Shown: positions 47,927 to 58,564, counted from the first letter of the stretch. The stretch: 64,000 nt of DNA from Tuberibacillus sp. Marseille-P3662 (GCF_900178005.1 NZ_FXBS01000006.1:496001-560000); one strand, 5' to 3'. Numbers and translations: made by a program. Notes: generated from the sequence alone by a model not told the origin.

Positions 47927-47955
47927 TTGACAAACGCGAGGAAGATTGATAAATT
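47927..47955 (+). promoter_or_regulatory. Sigma-A promoter of the hrcA operon
   Basis: TTGACA at 47927-47932 and TAAATT at 47950-47955 are 17 bp apart, just upstream of CIRCE. Confidence 0.8.
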
Positions 47956-47966
47956 TTAGATTAGAC

Positions 47967-47993
47967 TTAGCACTCACCTACGTCGAGTGCTAA
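47967..47993. promoter_or_regulatory. CIRCE operator for HrcA
   Basis: TTAGCACTC, a 9-base spacer and GAGTGCTAA form a perfect CIRCE element. HrcA with GroEL assistance represses the downstream heat-shock operon at normal temperature. Confidence 0.98.
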
Positions 47994-48007
47994 CAGAGGT
48001 GATGGGG

Positions 48008-49039
48008 ATGTTGACAGAACGTCAGCTTTTTCTCTTTCAATTATTGGTTGATGACTATATTCAAACGGCTGAGCCGGTGGGATCGCGCACGATTTCCAAA
48101 CGTAATAACGTCAATCACAGTTCAGCAACAATCCGAAATGATTTAGCTGATTTGGAAGACATGGGTTTCATTGAAAAAACTCACAGTTCTTCAGGTCGTG
48201 TACCATCGGAAAAAGGGTATCGCTATTATGTTGATCACTTGTTATCCCCGGCTTTGCTGAGCCAAAAAGAAGTCTATAACATTAAACATGCGTTGGCCGA
48301 TCACTTTGTTGAATTTGAACAACTGATTCAGGAAACGGCGGGAATCTTATCGGAGTTTTCCAATTACACATCCATTGTCATGGGTCCTGAGCTGCTCGAT
48401 ACCAAACTGAAACATATTCAGATTATTAGTATTCGTGAGGATACGGCGGTCATGATTGTTGTGACGGATACCGGGCATGTGGAAAATCGGACAATGACCG
48501 TTCCAGAGGGGATTCAATACAGTGATTTAGAGAAAATCGTTAATATTTTAAATAGGCATCTCCAAGGAACGCCGTTATACCAATTGCAGGTTCGAGTTCG
48601 AACCGAGCTACAACATGTTTTAAGCCATCAATTTCATTATTATCAAAAAGCACTTTCAATGGTAGAGGATGCCTTAGGTCAACAGTCCATTGATAAGATT
48701 TATTACGGCGGTAAGATGAATATTCTGTCACAACCAGAATTTCAAGATATAGACAAGGTGTTGCCGTTACTCAATGCTTTAGAAAACAAAACATTTGCTC
48801 AAGAGTTGCTTCGCCCTGCTTCCGATGGTATGCATATTAAGATAGGTCATGAAAATGACCTTCTGCCGCTCAAGGACTGCAGTGTCATCACTGCGACATA
48901 TACCATTGGAGGAGAGCATATGGGGACGGTGGCTGTCCTTGGGCCGACACGGATGACATATCCACGTGTCGTCACACTGCTTGATGTGGTGTCAAATGGG
49001 TTATCCAATTTATTGTCACAACGGTATCAGAATGATTGA
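48008..49039 (+). CDS. hrcA: Heat-inducible transcription repressor HrcA
   Basis: Represses the class I heat-shock genes by binding CIRCE. The 343-residue protein has an N-terminal winged helix (SATIRNDLADLEDMGFIEKTHSS near 37-59, then GRVPSEKGYRYYVD) and a GAF-like regulatory domain. ATG 48008 is used because GAGGTG precedes it at proper spacing and MLTERQL is the family N terminus; upstream in-frame starts overlap the operator. It autoregulates through the CIRCE site directly upstream. Confidence 0.96.
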   Translation: MLTERQLFLFQLLVDDYIQTAEPVGSRTISKRNNVNHSSATIRNDLADLEDMGFIEKTHSSSGRVPSEKGYRYYVDHLLSPALLSQKEVYNIKHALADHFVEFEQLIQETAGILSEFSNYTSIVMGPELLDTKLKHIQIISIREDTAVMIVVTDTGHVENRTMTVPEGIQYSDLEKIVNILNRHLQGTPLYQLQVRVRTELQHVLSHQFHYYQKALSMVEDALGQQSIDKIYYGGKMNILSQPEFQDIDKVLPLLNALENKTFAQELLRPASDGMHIKIGHENDLLPLKDCSVITATYTIGGEHMGTVAVLGPTRMTYPRVVTLLDVVSNGLSNLLSQRYQND

Positions 49040-49084
49040 ACAAGTCAATGATAGAAGCGTGGAATTTAAATGGAGGTGGATGGC

Positions 49085-49696
49085 GTGGCAAACCAGGATG
49101 CAAATCAAGATACAGTGAACAATCCTGAGAATATAGAAGAAAATCATGATCATGATGAAATAGCTGAACCGGTTGAAGCTGAACTTGTTGAAGAGGACGA
49201 GCCTGTTTCAGAACAAGCTGATCATCAGGCGCTTATAGAAGAAAAAAATGCAGCTTTAAAAGAGCAGCAACAGGAAAATGAATCATTGAAAAATCGCCTT
49301 TTGAGAGTTCAAGCTGATTATGATAATTTTAAAAGGCGGACAAAAGATGAAAAAGAACAAGAGCGAAAATACCGTTCGCAAAAGCTTGTGGAAGACTTAT
49401 TGCCCGTGATGGATAATTTTGAGCGTGCTTTAGAAACCGAAGAGATTAATGATAGTGAACAATCCTTAAAACAAGGAATGGACATGGTTTACAAACAATT
49501 GAAGGAAGCGCTAGAAAAAGAGGGCGTTGAAGTCATTGAAGCTTTGAATCAACCATTTGATCCTAACGTTCATCAAGCCGTCATGCAAGTTGATAGCGAC
49601 GAACTCGAATCAAATACTGTTGCTGAAGTCTTGCAAAAAGGTTATACATTAAACGGACGTGTTGTTCGTCCAGCTATGGTGAAAGTGAGCTCATAA
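49085..49696 (+). CDS. grpE: Nucleotide exchange factor GrpE
   Basis: Exchange factor for DnaK. The 203-residue protein starts with an acidic disordered stretch, continues with a long coiled coil (LIEEKNAALKEQQQENESLK near 57-76) containing LLRVQADYDNFKRRTKDEKE, and ends with the beta-domain VLQKGYTLNGRVVRPAMVKV. GTG 49085 is selected: GGAGGTG at 49072-49078 is 6 bases upstream, whereas ATG 49070 overlaps it. Confidence 0.96.
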   Translation: MANQDANQDTVNNPENIEENHDHDEIAEPVEAELVEEDEPVSEQADHQALIEEKNAALKEQQQENESLKNRLLRVQADYDNFKRRTKDEKEQERKYRSQKLVEDLLPVMDNFERALETEEINDSEQSLKQGMDMVYKQLKEALEKEGVEVIEALNQPFDPNVHQAVMQVDSDELESNTVAEVLQKGYTLNGRVVRPAMVKVSS

Positions 49697-49743
49697 TCAT
49701 TTATCAATAAATTGAATAGAAAACATAGGAGGTACTTTATAAA

Positions 49744-51573
49744 ATGAGTAAGGTTATCGGAATTGATTTAGGAACAACGAATTCATGTGTAGCAGTTATG
49801 GAAGGTGGAGAACCAACCGTTATTCCTAATGCGGAAGGAAGCCGCACAACACCATCTGTTGTGGCTTTTAAAAATGGTGAACGCCAAGTAGGTGAAGTGG
49901 CCAAGCGTCAAGCGATCACTAATCCTAATACAATTATTTCGATTAAGCGCCACATGGGTACAGATTATAAAGTTGATATTGAGGGCAAAGAATACACACC
50001 TCAAGAACTTTCAGCCATCATTTTGCAAAAGCTAAAATCCGATGCTGAGGCATACTTAGGTGACGAAGTAACTAATGCCGTTATTACTGTTCCAGCTTAT
50101 TTCAACGATTCTCAACGTCAGGCAACAAAAGATGCTGGTAAAATCGCAGGACTAGAAGTTGATCGAATTATTAATGAGCCAACAGCTGCTTCTCTTGCTT
50201 ATGGCCTTGATAAAGAAGATGAAGACCAAACTATCCTTGTTTACGACCTTGGTGGCGGCACATTTGACGTATCGGTTCTTGAGCTTGGCGATGGTCTTTT
50301 CGAAGTTCGTTCAACGGCCGGTGATAACCAATTAGGCGGAGATGATTTCGACCAAGTTATCATCGACCACCTTGTTCAACAATTCAAGAACGAAAATGGC
50401 ATTGACTTATCCAATGATAAAATGGCACTGCAACGGATGAAAGATGCCGCTGAAAAAGCGAAAAAGGATCTTTCCGGTGTTACTCAAACGCAAATCTCCT
50501 TGCCGTTCCTAACAGCTGATGCTGAAGGACCGAAACACTTGGAAGTCAATTTGACACGCGCTAAATTTGAAGAACTCTCTTCTCATCTCGTTGAAAAAAC
50601 GATGGGACCAACGCGTCAAGCGCTTAAAGATGCTGATATGTCAGCAAGCGACATTAATAAAGTCATTCTTGTCGGTGGTTCGACACGGATTCCAGCGGTT
50701 CAAGATGCGATCAAGAAGTTAACAGGCCAAGATCCACACAAAGGTGTCAATCCTGATGAAGTTGTTGCGCTGGGTGCAGCCATTCAAGCAGGGGTGCTTG
50801 CCGGTGACGTTAAAGATGTTGTTCTCTTGGACGTAACACCGTTATCCCTTGGTATTGAAACAATGGGTGGTGTTTCCACGAAATTAATTGAACGGAATAC
50901 GACCATTCCGACCAGTCAATCACAGGTCTTTTCGACTGCGGCCGATAATCAAACATCTGTTGATATTCACGTTCTTCAAGGTGAAAGAGAAATGGCAGCC
51001 GATAACAAAACGCTTGGTCGTTTCCAATTGACGGATATTCCGCCAGCACCTCGTGGCGTTCCACAAATTGAAGTGAGCTTCGAAATCGATGCAAATGGTA
51101 TCGTGAATGTTAAAGCCAAAGATAAAGGAACAAACAAAGAGCAGTCTATTACAATCAAATCCTCTTCTGGTTTAGAAGATGATGAAATTGAGCGTATGGT
51201 TAATGAAGCGGAAGAGAACGCTGAAGAAGACAAGAAGCGCCGCGAAGAAGCTGAAGTCCGTAATGAGAGTGACCAACTCGTATTCACGACAGATAAAACA
51301 ATCAAAGATCTTGGTGAGCAAGTCACTGATGAAGAAAAGCAAAAAGCGGAAGATGCTAAAGAAAAACTGAAGACGGCCCTTGAAGGGGACGATCTTGACG
51401 CCATCAAAACAGCTAGAGATGAACTCCAAGAAGTCGTTCAACAGCTGTCAGTTAAGCTTTATGAGCAAGCTCAACAGCAAGCACAGGAAAGTCAAGACGG
51501 TAACGATAGTCAAGATGACAATGTTGTTGATGCTGATTATGAAGATGTTGATGACGAGAGTAACAAGCAATAA
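49744..51573 (+). CDS. dnaK: Chaperone DnaK (Hsp70)
   Basis: ATP-dependent Hsp70 of 609 residues: phosphate-binding [20 protein letters not shown] near residues 5-24, [20 protein letters not shown] near 165-184, [13 protein letters not shown] near 305, then the substrate-binding domain and C-terminal lid. The length is that of Gram-positive DnaK, lacking the 24-residue loop of E. coli. It follows grpE by 47 bases and GGAGG lies before the ATG. Confidence 0.98.
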   Translation: MSKVIGIDLGTTNSCVAVMEGGEPTVIPNAEGSRTTPSVVAFKNGERQVGEVAKRQAITNPNTIISIKRHMGTDYKVDIEGKEYTPQELSAIILQKLKSDAEAYLGDEVTNAVITVPAYFNDSQRQATKDAGKIAGLEVDRIINEPTAASLAYGLDKEDEDQTILVYDLGGGTFDVSVLELGDGLFEVRSTAGDNQLGGDDFDQVIIDHLVQQFKNENGIDLSNDKMALQRMKDAAEKAKKDLSGVTQTQISLPFLTADAEGPKHLEVNLTRAKFEELSSHLVEKTMGPTRQALKDADMSASDINKVILVGGSTRIPAVQDAIKKLTGQDPHKGVNPDEVVALGAAIQAGVLAGDVKDVVLLDVTPLSLGIETMGGVSTKLIERNTTIPTSQSQVFSTAADNQTSVDIHVLQGEREMAADNKTLGRFQLTDIPPAPRGVPQIEVSFEIDANGIVNVKAKDKGTNKEQSITIKSSSGLEDDEIERMVNEAEENAEEDKKRREEAEVRNESDQLVFTTDKTIKDLGEQVTDEEKQKAEDAKEKLKTALEGDDLDAIKTARDELQEVVQQLSVKLYEQAQQQAQESQDGNDSQDDNVVDADYEDVDDESNKQ

Positions 51574-51588
51574 GCAGGGTCATTTTAC

Positions 51589-51628
51589 AAAGTCAAAGTC
51601 AAGCATTGTCTTGGCTTTGGCTTTTTTT
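51589..51628 (+). terminator. Intrinsic terminator between dnaK and dnaJ
   Basis: A 14-bp stem with two G-U pairs (AAGTCAAAGTCAAG / CTTGGCTTTGGCTT) followed by seven T residues. It should reduce read-through to dnaJ. Confidence 0.85.
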
Positions 51629-51646
51629 AGATAGATTGATTGAGGC

Positions 51647-51676
51647 TTGCCACTAATTGATGATGAATGATATGAT
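51647..51676 (+). promoter_or_regulatory. Separate promoter of dnaJ
   Basis: TTGCCA at 51647-51652 and TATGAT at 51671-51676 are 18 bp apart, downstream of the dnaK terminator. Confidence 0.65.
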
Positions 51677-51763
51677 AAACGTTATGTGAACTTAAGAAAC
51701 GAGATGTTCGAGGTTAGAGATTCATAACTGTTTCTAACTTCTAAAATCGGGAGTGTTAGATAT

Positions 51764-52900
51764 ATGAGTAAACGCGATCATTACGAAGTCTTAGGTGTTA
51801 GTAAGGACGCGTCAAAAGATGAAATAAAAAAAGCCTATCGAAAATTAGCTAGAAAGTATCATCCAGATGTGAACCAAGACGATGAATCTGCGACAGAAAA
51901 ATTTAAGGAAGTCCAAGAAGCCTATGAAACATTAAGTGATTCTCAGAAACGGGCAAATTATGACCAATTCGGTCATGCTGACCCTAATCAAGGCTTTGGC
52001 GGAGGTCAAGGCTTTGGTGGTGCTGACTTTGGAGGCTTCGGCGATATTTTTGATATGTTCTTCGGTGGCGGCGGTTCTCGCGGGCGAGATCCGAATGCAC
52101 CAAGGCAAGGCGCTGATCTGCAATACACGATGAGTCTCGCATTCGAAGAAGCTGCCTTCGGTAAGGAGACTGATGTGGAAATTCCTCGTGAAGAAACGTG
52201 TGATACTTGTGATGGTTCTGGAGCCAAACCAGGTACAAAACCAGAAACATGTCAGCACTGTGGTGGTTCAGGTCAAATGAATGTCGAACAAAATACACCA
52301 TTTGGTCGAATCGTTAACCGTCGAGTCTGTCACCATTGTCAAGGATCGGGTAAAATCGTTAAAGACAAATGCACGACATGCGGTGGCGATGGTCGTGTAC
52401 AAACACGTAAACAAATTCATATTAAAATCCCTGCAGGTGTGGATGATGGTCAGCAAATCCGCGTAAGTGGACAAGGTGAAGCGGGTGTAAATGGCGGTCC
52501 AAGCGGCGATTTATTTGTTGTTTTTGATGTGCGTCCACATAAGTTTTTCGAGCGTGATGGCGATGACGTCTACTGTGATGTTCCGCTAAACTTTGCTCAA
52601 GTCACTCTTGGTGACGAAATTGAAGTACCGACCTTGCATGGTAATGTTAAGTTGAAAATTCCAGCTGCGACTCAAACAGGAACGACCTTTAGACTAAAAG
52701 GCAAGGGGATTCCGAATGTCCGCGGTTACGGTCAAGGTGACCAACATGTTTCCGTAAAAGTTGTGACTCCAAAAAAACTATCTGACCGTGAACGTGAGTT
52801 GTTTAAGGAGCTGTCAGAAATAAGCGGTAACTCGCTTAATGAGGATGAACCAGATAATCTGTTTTCAAGGTTCAAACGCGCATTTAAATCAGATTCCTAA
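51764..52900 (+). CDS. dnaJ: Chaperone DnaJ (Hsp40)
   Basis: Co-chaperone of DnaK with 378 residues. The J-domain has the HPD motif in [10 protein letters not shown] near residue 33, a Gly/Phe-rich linker (residues about 70-105), and four zinc-binding repeats ([32 protein letters not shown]) between about 143 and 212. The C-terminal substrate-binding domains follow. The gene begins a probable unit with prmA, rsmE and mtaB, with short gaps. Confidence 0.98.
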   Translation: MSKRDHYEVLGVSKDASKDEIKKAYRKLARKYHPDVNQDDESATEKFKEVQEAYETLSDSQKRANYDQFGHADPNQGFGGGQGFGGADFGGFGDIFDMFFGGGGSRGRDPNAPRQGADLQYTMSLAFEEAAFGKETDVEIPREETCDTCDGSGAKPGTKPETCQHCGGSGQMNVEQNTPFGRIVNRRVCHHCQGSGKIVKDKCTTCGGDGRVQTRKQIHIKIPAGVDDGQQIRVSGQGEAGVNGGPSGDLFVVFDVRPHKFFERDGDDVYCDVPLNFAQVTLGDEIEVPTLHGNVKLKIPAATQTGTTFRLKGKGIPNVRGYGQGDQHVSVKVVTPKKLSDRERELFKELSEISGNSLNEDEPDNLFSRFKRAFKSDS

Positions 52901-52923
52901 ATGAATTGAACGGAGCTGGCGAT

Positions 52924-53865
52924 ATGAAATGGTCGGAAATTTGTATTCATACAACCCATGAGGCTGTTGAGCCTGTCTCAAACATTTTACATGAGGCAGG
53001 TTCCAGTGGTGTGGTCATTGAGGATTCAGAAGATCTGAAAAGAGAATGGCCAGAAGGAACCGGGGAAATTTATGAACTGAATCCTGATGATTACCCTGAA
53101 GAGGGGGTTAATGTTAAAGCTTATCTCCAGGTCAATAGCTTTTTGGGCGAAACCGTTGAGACAATTAAGGCATCCATTAATAACTTATTATTATATGACA
53201 TCGATGTTGGACCTAACGAAATCACGTTGACGGAAGTCCGTGAGGAAGATTGGGCAACAGCTTGGAAAAAGTATTATAAGCCGGTAAAAATTACAGACCG
53301 CATAACAATAACACCGACATGGGAGACCTATGAGGCTGAGTCCCAGGATGATTTAATCATTGAACTAGATCCGGGAATGGCATTCGGTACCGGCACCCAT
53401 CCAACAACGGTTTTATGTATACAAGCTCTAGAAAAATATTTGCAACCCAGGGATAAGATGTTGGATGTTGGTACTGGATCAGGTGTATTAAGCATTGCTG
53501 CAGCTAAACTAGGAAGCGACGATATTCTAGCGGTTGATCTGGATGATGTGGCCGTAAAATCAGCTAAGCAAAATATTAAAGGCAATAAAGCTGATGATGT
53601 TGTCACCGTTAAACAAAATAATCTGGTTGATCATATTAAAGGCCCTTACGATTTCATTGTTGGGAATCTCCTAGCTGATATTGTGATTCGTATGTCTGAG
53701 GGTGTAGCCTCTATTATCAAGCCCGGCGGTATTATGGTGACCTCCGGAATTATCCAGAACAAAAAAGATCAAGTCATTCAAGCGCTTCGACATCAGCAAT
53801 TCACAGTGATTGAAACGATGGAACAAGAAGACTGGGTTGCTCTAGTGGTCAAATATCAGGGTTAA
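52924..53865 (+). CDS. prmA: Ribosomal protein L11 methyltransferase
   Basis: Trimethylates lysines and the N terminus of ribosomal protein L11. The 313-residue protein has the N-terminal L11-recognition region (MKWSEICIHTTHEAVEP) and a class I SAM domain (MLDVGTGSGVLSIAAAKLG near 179). GNLLADIV is the NxL motif. ATG 52924 is the family start; an upstream in-frame ATG at 52906 is less likely. It sits between dnaJ and rsmE as in most Bacillales. Confidence 0.95.
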   Translation: MKWSEICIHTTHEAVEPVSNILHEAGSSGVVIEDSEDLKREWPEGTGEIYELNPDDYPEEGVNVKAYLQVNSFLGETVETIKASINNLLLYDIDVGPNEITLTEVREEDWATAWKKYYKPVKITDRITITPTWETYEAESQDDLIIELDPGMAFGTGTHPTTVLCIQALEKYLQPRDKMLDVGTGSGVLSIAAAKLGSDDILAVDLDDVAVKSAKQNIKGNKADDVVTVKQNNLVDHIKGPYDFIVGNLLADIVIRMSEGVASIIKPGGIMVTSGIIQNKKDQVIQALRHQQFTVIETMEQEDWVALVVKYQG

Positions 53866-53879
53866 TAGGCGGTGGATCC

Positions 53880-54644
53880 ATGTCACAGCGTTATTTCATA
53901 CCAAAGGAACAATTTCAAGATCATAGCGTGATCATACAGGGTGAGGATGCCCGGCATATTCGTAAGGTTATGCGGATGACAGACGGCGAAACGATTACTT
54001 GTTGTGATAATGATGGTCATGCTTTTCTTTGTAAAATACGAGATCTAGATGAGCAAAAGGTTATTGCAGACATTCTTGAAGAACAACCAGCCAATCAAGA
54101 GTTAGATATTAACATTACGGTCGTGCAGGGCATGCCGAAGAGTGATAAACTGGAATGGGTTGTCCAAAAAGGGACTGAATTGGGAGTTAACTCATTTGTT
54201 CCTTTTACTGCCGACCGATCGATTGTTAAATGGCCCGCTAATAAGGTGGATAAAAAAGTTAGTCGTCTGCAAAAAATCGCTAAAGAATCAGCTGAGCAAT
54301 CCCACCGTGTCTATATACCTGAAATAATCGAACCATGGACGCTTCAAGATTTGATCCAAGCAATTTCTGATTATGACAGTTGTGTCGTCGCCTATGAGGA
54401 AGAAGGGAAGCGTGGACAACAGACAGGACTTCCATCAGTTTTAAACAACTTGGAATCCGGGCAACGGCTCCTTATTGTGATTGGACCTGAGGGTGGATTA
54501 TCGAAATCGGAAGTTGACGCCTTTCAATCGGCTGGAGGAGTTCTTTGTGGTTTAGGTTCGCGAATTCTTCGTACGGAAACAGCACCGCTGTTCATTCTGT
54601 CAGCAATTGCTTATCAATTGGAATTACTTAGTGAGGTGAAATAA
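53880..54644 (+). CDS. rsmE: 16S rRNA m3U1498 methyltransferase
   Basis: A SPOUT-class methyltransferase of 254 residues modifying U1498 of 16S rRNA. HVIRKVMRM-like HIRKVMRMTDGE near 25-36, VQGMPKSDKLEWVVQKGTEL near 80-99, and the knot segment VIGPEGGLSKSEVDAF and LGSRILRTETA near the C terminus are diagnostic. It abuts mtaB with no gap. Confidence 0.95.
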   Translation: MSQRYFIPKEQFQDHSVIIQGEDARHIRKVMRMTDGETITCCDNDGHAFLCKIRDLDEQKVIADILEEQPANQELDINITVVQGMPKSDKLEWVVQKGTELGVNSFVPFTADRSIVKWPANKVDKKVSRLQKIAKESAEQSHRVYIPEIIEPWTLQDLIQAISDYDSCVVAYEEEGKRGQQTGLPSVLNNLESGQRLLIVIGPEGGLSKSEVDAFQSAGGVLCGLGSRILRTETAPLFILSAIAYQLELLSEVK

Positions 54645-56000
54645 ATGTCATCTGTCGCTTTTCATACGTTAGGTTGTAAAGTAAACCATTATGAGACAGA
54701 AGCCATCTGGCAGTTATTCGAAAAAAACGGTTATGAACGGAAAGAGTTTAACTCAGCAGCTGATGTTTACGTCATTAACACATGCACAGTGACCAATTCA
54801 GGTGATCGCAAAAGCCGGCAAGTGATTCGGCGTGCGATTCGAAAAAATCCTGATGCCGTGATTTGTGTCACAGGGTGTTATGCACAGACATCGCCCTCTG
54901 AAGTGATGGAGATTCCTGGCGTTGACATTGTTGTTGGCACTCAAGACCGTGAAAAAATGTTGGGTTATATCGAACAGTATCAAAAAGAACGGGAACCTAT
55001 TAACGGTGTCGGCAATATTATGAAGACGCGTGTTTATGAAGAGTTGGAAGTCCCTTCATTTACTGATCGAACTAGGGCATCATTAAAAATTCAAGAAGGT
55101 TGTAACAACTTCTGTACGTTCTGTATTATTCCGTGGGCACGTGGTTTGTTACGGTCTAGGGACCCCAAATCTGTCCTTGAGCAAGCACAGAAACTCGTGG
55201 ATGCGGGTTACAAAGAAATCGTGCTAACAGGCATACATACTGCGGGTTATGGTGAAGACATGAAAGACTATAACTTTGCTCAGTTGCTGCGTGATTTGGA
55301 ATCAAAGGTTATAGGCCTTAAACGTCTAAGGATCTCCTCAATTGAAGCGAGTCAAGTGACGGATGAAGTCGTTGAAGTTATTGACAAGTCCAAGGTGATT
55401 GCCCGTCATTTACATATTCCGCTTCAAGCAGGTTCCAATACGGTGCTTAAACGCATGAGACGTAAATATACTACTGAATTTTTTGCTGAGAAAATTGAAC
55501 ATTTGCGCAAGGCGCTGCCTGATTTCGCCTTAACGTCAGATGTGATTGTGGGATTTCCAGGCGAAACAGAAGAAGAATTTCAAGAAACCTATGATTTCAT
55601 CCGCAATCTCAGATTTTCGGAGCTTCATGTTTTCCCATATTCAAAACGAACAGGGACACCAGCGGCACGTATGAAAGATCAAGTGCCTGATGATGTCAAA
55701 CATCACCGGGTTAAACAACTGATTTCACTATCGAATCAATTAGCCAAAGAATATGCTTCACGATATGAAGATGAGGTTTTGGAAGTCATCCCAGAAGAAC
55801 CGTTCAAAAAGGATGCAAATGACAATTACTGGGTTGGTTATACTGACAATTATCTTAGAGTGAAGTTTCCGGCGACCCCTGATATGGAAGGGAAACTTGT
55901 TCGGGTGAAAATTAAGCAATCAGGGTATCCGTATAATGAAGGCCAATTTGTTAGAGTCCTCGATGATGATCAGCTGGAACCGCATACGGTAAATCTATAA
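54645..56000 (+). CDS. mtaB: tRNA-2-methylthio-N6-threonylcarbamoyladenosine synthase (MtaB/YqeV)
   Basis: A methylthiotransferase of 451 residues that adds the 2-methylthio group to t6A37 of tRNA. The N-terminal cluster domain has FHTLGCKVNHYETEA, NTCTVTN and CVTGCYAQ (three Cys). The radical SAM motif is CNNFCTFCIIPWARG near residues 147-161, and a TRAM domain closes the protein. It is last in the dnaJ-prmA-rsmE-mtaB unit; deoC follows after 21 bases. Confidence 0.95.
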   Translation: MSSVAFHTLGCKVNHYETEAIWQLFEKNGYERKEFNSAADVYVINTCTVTNSGDRKSRQVIRRAIRKNPDAVICVTGCYAQTSPSEVMEIPGVDIVVGTQDREKMLGYIEQYQKEREPINGVGNIMKTRVYEELEVPSFTDRTRASLKIQEGCNNFCTFCIIPWARGLLRSRDPKSVLEQAQKLVDAGYKEIVLTGIHTAGYGEDMKDYNFAQLLRDLESKVIGLKRLRISSIEASQVTDEVVEVIDKSKVIARHLHIPLQAGSNTVLKRMRRKYTTEFFAEKIEHLRKALPDFALTSDVIVGFPGETEEEFQETYDFIRNLRFSELHVFPYSKRTGTPAARMKDQVPDDVKHHRVKQLISLSNQLAKEYASRYEDEVLEVIPEEPFKKDANDNYWVGYTDNYLRVKFPATPDMEGKLVRVKIKQSGYPYNEGQFVRVLDDDQLEPHTVNL

Positions 56001-56021
56001 TAGTGCAAAGGGATGACGTCC

Positions 56022-56672
56022 ATGACAAATATTGCGAGTATGATTGATCATACAGTTTTGAAGCCCGCTGTGACGTATGATGATATCCTGAAACTTTGTG
56101 AGGAAGCGAGGCAGTATCATTTTGCCTCCGTCTGTATTAATCCCACGTGGGTGGGTATGGCCTATGAACAATTGAAGGAAACAGATGTCAAAGTTTGCAC
56201 TGTTGTGGGTTTTCCACTTGGAGCAACAACAACAGAAGTAAAGACGTTTGAAACGAAGCAGGCCATACAAAATGGCGCGACGGAAATTGATATGGTGATG
56301 AATATCGGGGCTTTTAAGTCGGGAGACTATGAAAGCGTTGAACATGACATAGCCTCTGTGGTAGAGGCGACGGATACATCCATTATTGTTAAGGTGATCT
56401 TGGAAATTTCCTTTTTGTCCGAAGAAGATATTCAGAAAGCCAGTCGCTTAGCTATCCTAGCTGGAGCCGATTTTGTCAAAACTTCAACAGGTTTTTCCGA
56501 CAGTGGTGCTACGACAAAAGCCGTTCGAATCATGCGCCAAACTGTTGGCCCTGATAAAGGTGTTAAGGCTTCTGGAGGCATTCGCGATCGGAAGACAGCT
56601 GAAGATATGATCGCGGCTGGGGCTTCTCGCCTTGGTGCAAGTGCAGGGATTAAGATTGTAGAAGAAACATAG
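56022..56672 (+). CDS. deoC: Deoxyribose-phosphate aldolase
   Basis: Cleaves 2-deoxyribose-5-phosphate to glyceraldehyde-3-phosphate and acetaldehyde in nucleoside catabolism. The TIM-barrel protein has [33 protein letters not shown], the Schiff-base lysine in [10 protein letters not shown] and a second lysine in VKASGGIRD. Start ATG 56022 ([11 protein letters not shown]) is preferred over ATG 56013, since AAAGGGATG lies upstream; either gives normal length (216-219). Its place after mtaB is unlike B. subtilis, where deoC sits with nupC. Confidence 0.93.
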   Translation: MTNIASMIDHTVLKPAVTYDDILKLCEEARQYHFASVCINPTWVGMAYEQLKETDVKVCTVVGFPLGATTTEVKTFETKQAIQNGATEIDMVMNIGAFKSGDYESVEHDIASVVEATDTSIIVKVILEISFLSEEDIQKASRLAILAGADFVKTSTGFSDSGATTKAVRIMRQTVGPDKGVKASGGIRDRKTAEDMIAAGASRLGASAGIKIVEET

Positions 56673-56690
56673 ACGATGGCCGCTAGGGTT

Positions 56691-56724
56691 ATCATGCGTC
56701 GAACGTTCGACGCATGATTTTTTT
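56691..56724. terminator. Terminator between deoC and yqeW
   Basis: A perfect 28-bp palindrome at 56691-56718 (arms ATCATGCGTCGAAC) followed by seven T residues on the + strand. Confidence 0.93.
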
Positions 56725-57649
56725 AGCTCCAACTTTTTCTCGATTCAATCCATTGCCCTAAAGGTTTGGCAAAGGGGAGAGCCAGCAATCCGATAATGAC
56801 ATTAAAGAGCACGCTGGCATGGGCTAACTGAGCATCAGGGGTGCTGGCGAATGATCTCGCCAAAGCCGATAACCATTGGACAAAGGGAAGAAATATTATG
56901 GCGCCAGCGAGGTTGAATACACCATGAGTGTAAGCTGTCCAACGCGCTTGCCAGTTAGAACCGACAGCGGCTAATAATGCTGTAACACATGTACCAATAT
57001 TTGCGCCTAAAATAAAAATAATCCCTGTTTCTAAAGGAACACCATGATTGTACATGAACGTCATGGCTATGATGGTTGCGGCTGATGAAGATTGGATGAT
57101 AGCCGTAAAAATAGCCCCAATCAGCAGTGCAAACAATATGGAATCATTCGCCATTTCAATAATGGTCTTGATTGAACCGGTTTCTTGTAAGGGTGTTGCT
57201 AACGAATGCATGCCGTTCATGGCTGTGAATAGGCATCCTAAACCGAAAATAGCCGCCCCGGCGCTAAACCATTTTTGTTGCGGCATCATTAGCAACAGCA
57301 CACCGGCAATTAATAAAACGATATGTAAGTAATCCGTTTGGAGAACTAATACTTCTCCTGTCACTGTTGTCCCAATGTTCGCCCCAATCATGATGCCAAT
57401 GGTTTGATAATATTTAATCAAACCGCTTGCTGCAAGTCCAACAGCAATGACTATAACGGCTGAACTGCTCTGAACAATCGCAGTGATGGCAGCTCCAACG
57501 ACTAAACCTTTTATGGGATGGTCGGTAAGTTTGAATAGTATCCCATTGAGTTTACTTCCCGTTAAGTTGCCAAAACCTAATTTCATAACAGTTATGCCAA
57601 AAAGGAATATACTGAGATACACTATGAAAGCTGAAAATAATGGATTCAT
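56723..57649 (-). CDS. yqeW: Na/Pi-cotransporter-like membrane protein (YqeW)
   Basis: A 308-residue protein with eight or so membrane helices in two inverted repeats of the Na+/phosphate cotransporter (NptA) family. Each repeat holds a QSSSA motif (AIVQSSSAVIVIAVG near 58-72 and AIIQSSSAATIIAMT near 182-196). Each also has a GANIGT motif (MIGANIGTTVTGEV and ILGANIGTCVTALL). In B. subtilis yqeW lies between mtaB and rpsU, as here except for deoC. Substrate phosphate is an inference from the family. Confidence 0.92.
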   Translation of the reverse strand: MNPLFSAFIVYLSIFLFGITVMKLGFGNLTGSKLNGILFKLTDHPIKGLVVGAAITAIVQSSSAVIVIAVGLAASGLIKYYQTIGIMIGANIGTTVTGEVLVLQTDYLHIVLLIAGVLLLMMPQQKWFSAGAAIFGLGCLFTAMNGMHSLATPLQETGSIKTIIEMANDSILFALLIGAIFTAIIQSSSAATIIAMTFMYNHGVPLETGIIFILGANIGTCVTALLAAVGSNWQARWTAYTHGVFNLAGAIIFLPFVQWLSALARSFASTPDAQLAHASVLFNVIIGLLALPFAKPLGQWIESRKSWS

Positions 57650-57746
57650 ACCACATCACCCATTGATATCTTATTGGACAAGATGTTCCGTCATGACAAT
57701 TTTATTTGAATAAACGAGTCGTGACTAAAAAAATATCGCAATTAAG

Positions 57747-57775
57747 TTGACCCTGAAATCGGATTGATATATAAT
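57747..57775 (+). promoter_or_regulatory. Promoter of rpsU-yqeY
   Basis: TTGACC at 57747-57752 and TATAAT at 57770-57775 are 17 bp apart. The leader is about 130 bases and includes a small GGTG/CACC hairpin near 57862-57880. Confidence 0.85.
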
Positions 57776-57913
57776 GTCAAACGTATAGGAATTCATTGTC
57801 GCTATTTTGATCTAAGTATGGTCAATAAGTCTGATGGGCAGATATTTTGCCTTCTTTTTTTGGTGTACTGTATCACCAAAAGCGGCATCATTTGGAGGGA
57901 GGGAAAACACGTC

Positions 57914-58090
57914 ATGAAAATTGAAACAAAAGTTCGCAAAAACGAATCTATAGAGGACGCTCTCAGACGTTTTAAAAAATCCGTCAACAAGTCTGGGACC
58001 ATGGCGGAAGTTCGTAAACGCAAACATTACGAAAAGCCTAGCGAACGCCGTAAGAAGAAAATTGAAGCTCGCGCCAAGAAGAAAAGATAG
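57914..58090 (+). CDS. rpsU: 30S ribosomal protein S21
   Basis: A 58-residue very basic protein. [20 protein letters not shown] and [20 protein letters not shown] are diagnostic of bS21. ATG 57914 follows GGAGGGAGGG; the N terminus (MKIETKV) differs from the common MSKTVV but is in range. Upstream in-frame sequence is leader. yqeY follows after 21 bases, as in B. subtilis. Confidence 0.96.
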   Translation: MKIETKVRKNESIEDALRRFKKSVNKSGTMAEVRKRKHYEKPSERRKKKIEARAKKKR

Positions 58091-58111
58091 CGAGCAAGAA
58101 AGGGTGTTCGC

Positions 58112-58564
58112 ATGAGCTTCAATGAACGGCTGACACAAGATATGAAGACCGCTATGAAGAGCAAAGATAAGACTAAATTGTCTGTGCTTCGTATGCTTAA
58201 AGCGTCTCTTCAAAATGATGCCATCAAACTTGGCAAAGATGTCGCCGCTATGACTGAAGATGAAGTGTTGACGGTATTGTCTCGTGAACTCAAACAGAGG
58301 AAAGACTCCCTCCAGGAGTTTGAGAACGCCGCACGTGATGATTTAGTCACCGAAACACAAAAAGAAATTGAAATTATAGACATTTATATGCCTGAACGAT
58401 TATCAGAAGCTGACTTGACCGCCATTATTGACGAAGTCATTAATGAAGTTGGTGCCACATCACCAGCAGATATGGGCAAAGTCATGAGTGCCATTATGCC
58501 AAAGATCAAAGGTCAAGCTGATGGTGCCTTAGTCAGTCAACTTGTTAAAGACAGGCTTAATTAA
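58112..58564 (+). CDS. yqeY: YqeY/GatB-like domain protein
   Basis: A 150-residue helical protein resembling the C-terminal tail of Gat[21 protein letters not shown], then [20 protein letters not shown] and [20 protein letters not shown]. The family is thought to bind tRNA in amidotransferase context; free-standing YqeY has no proven function. It is cotranscribed with rpsU and ends at a terminator. Confidence 0.93.
   Translation: MSFNERLTQDMKTAMKSKDKTKLSVLRMLKASLQNDAIKLGKDVAAMTEDEVLTVLSRELKQRKDSLQEFENAARDDLVTETQKEIEIIDIYMPERLSEADLTAIIDEVINEVGATSPADMGKVMSAIMPKIKGQADGALVSQLVKDRLN

Noticed and set aside
50976-51407. A 143-codon minus-strand frame inside dnaK
   Set aside because: Serine-rich composition typical of an antisense shadow of a conserved gene; no ribosome binding site or promoter.
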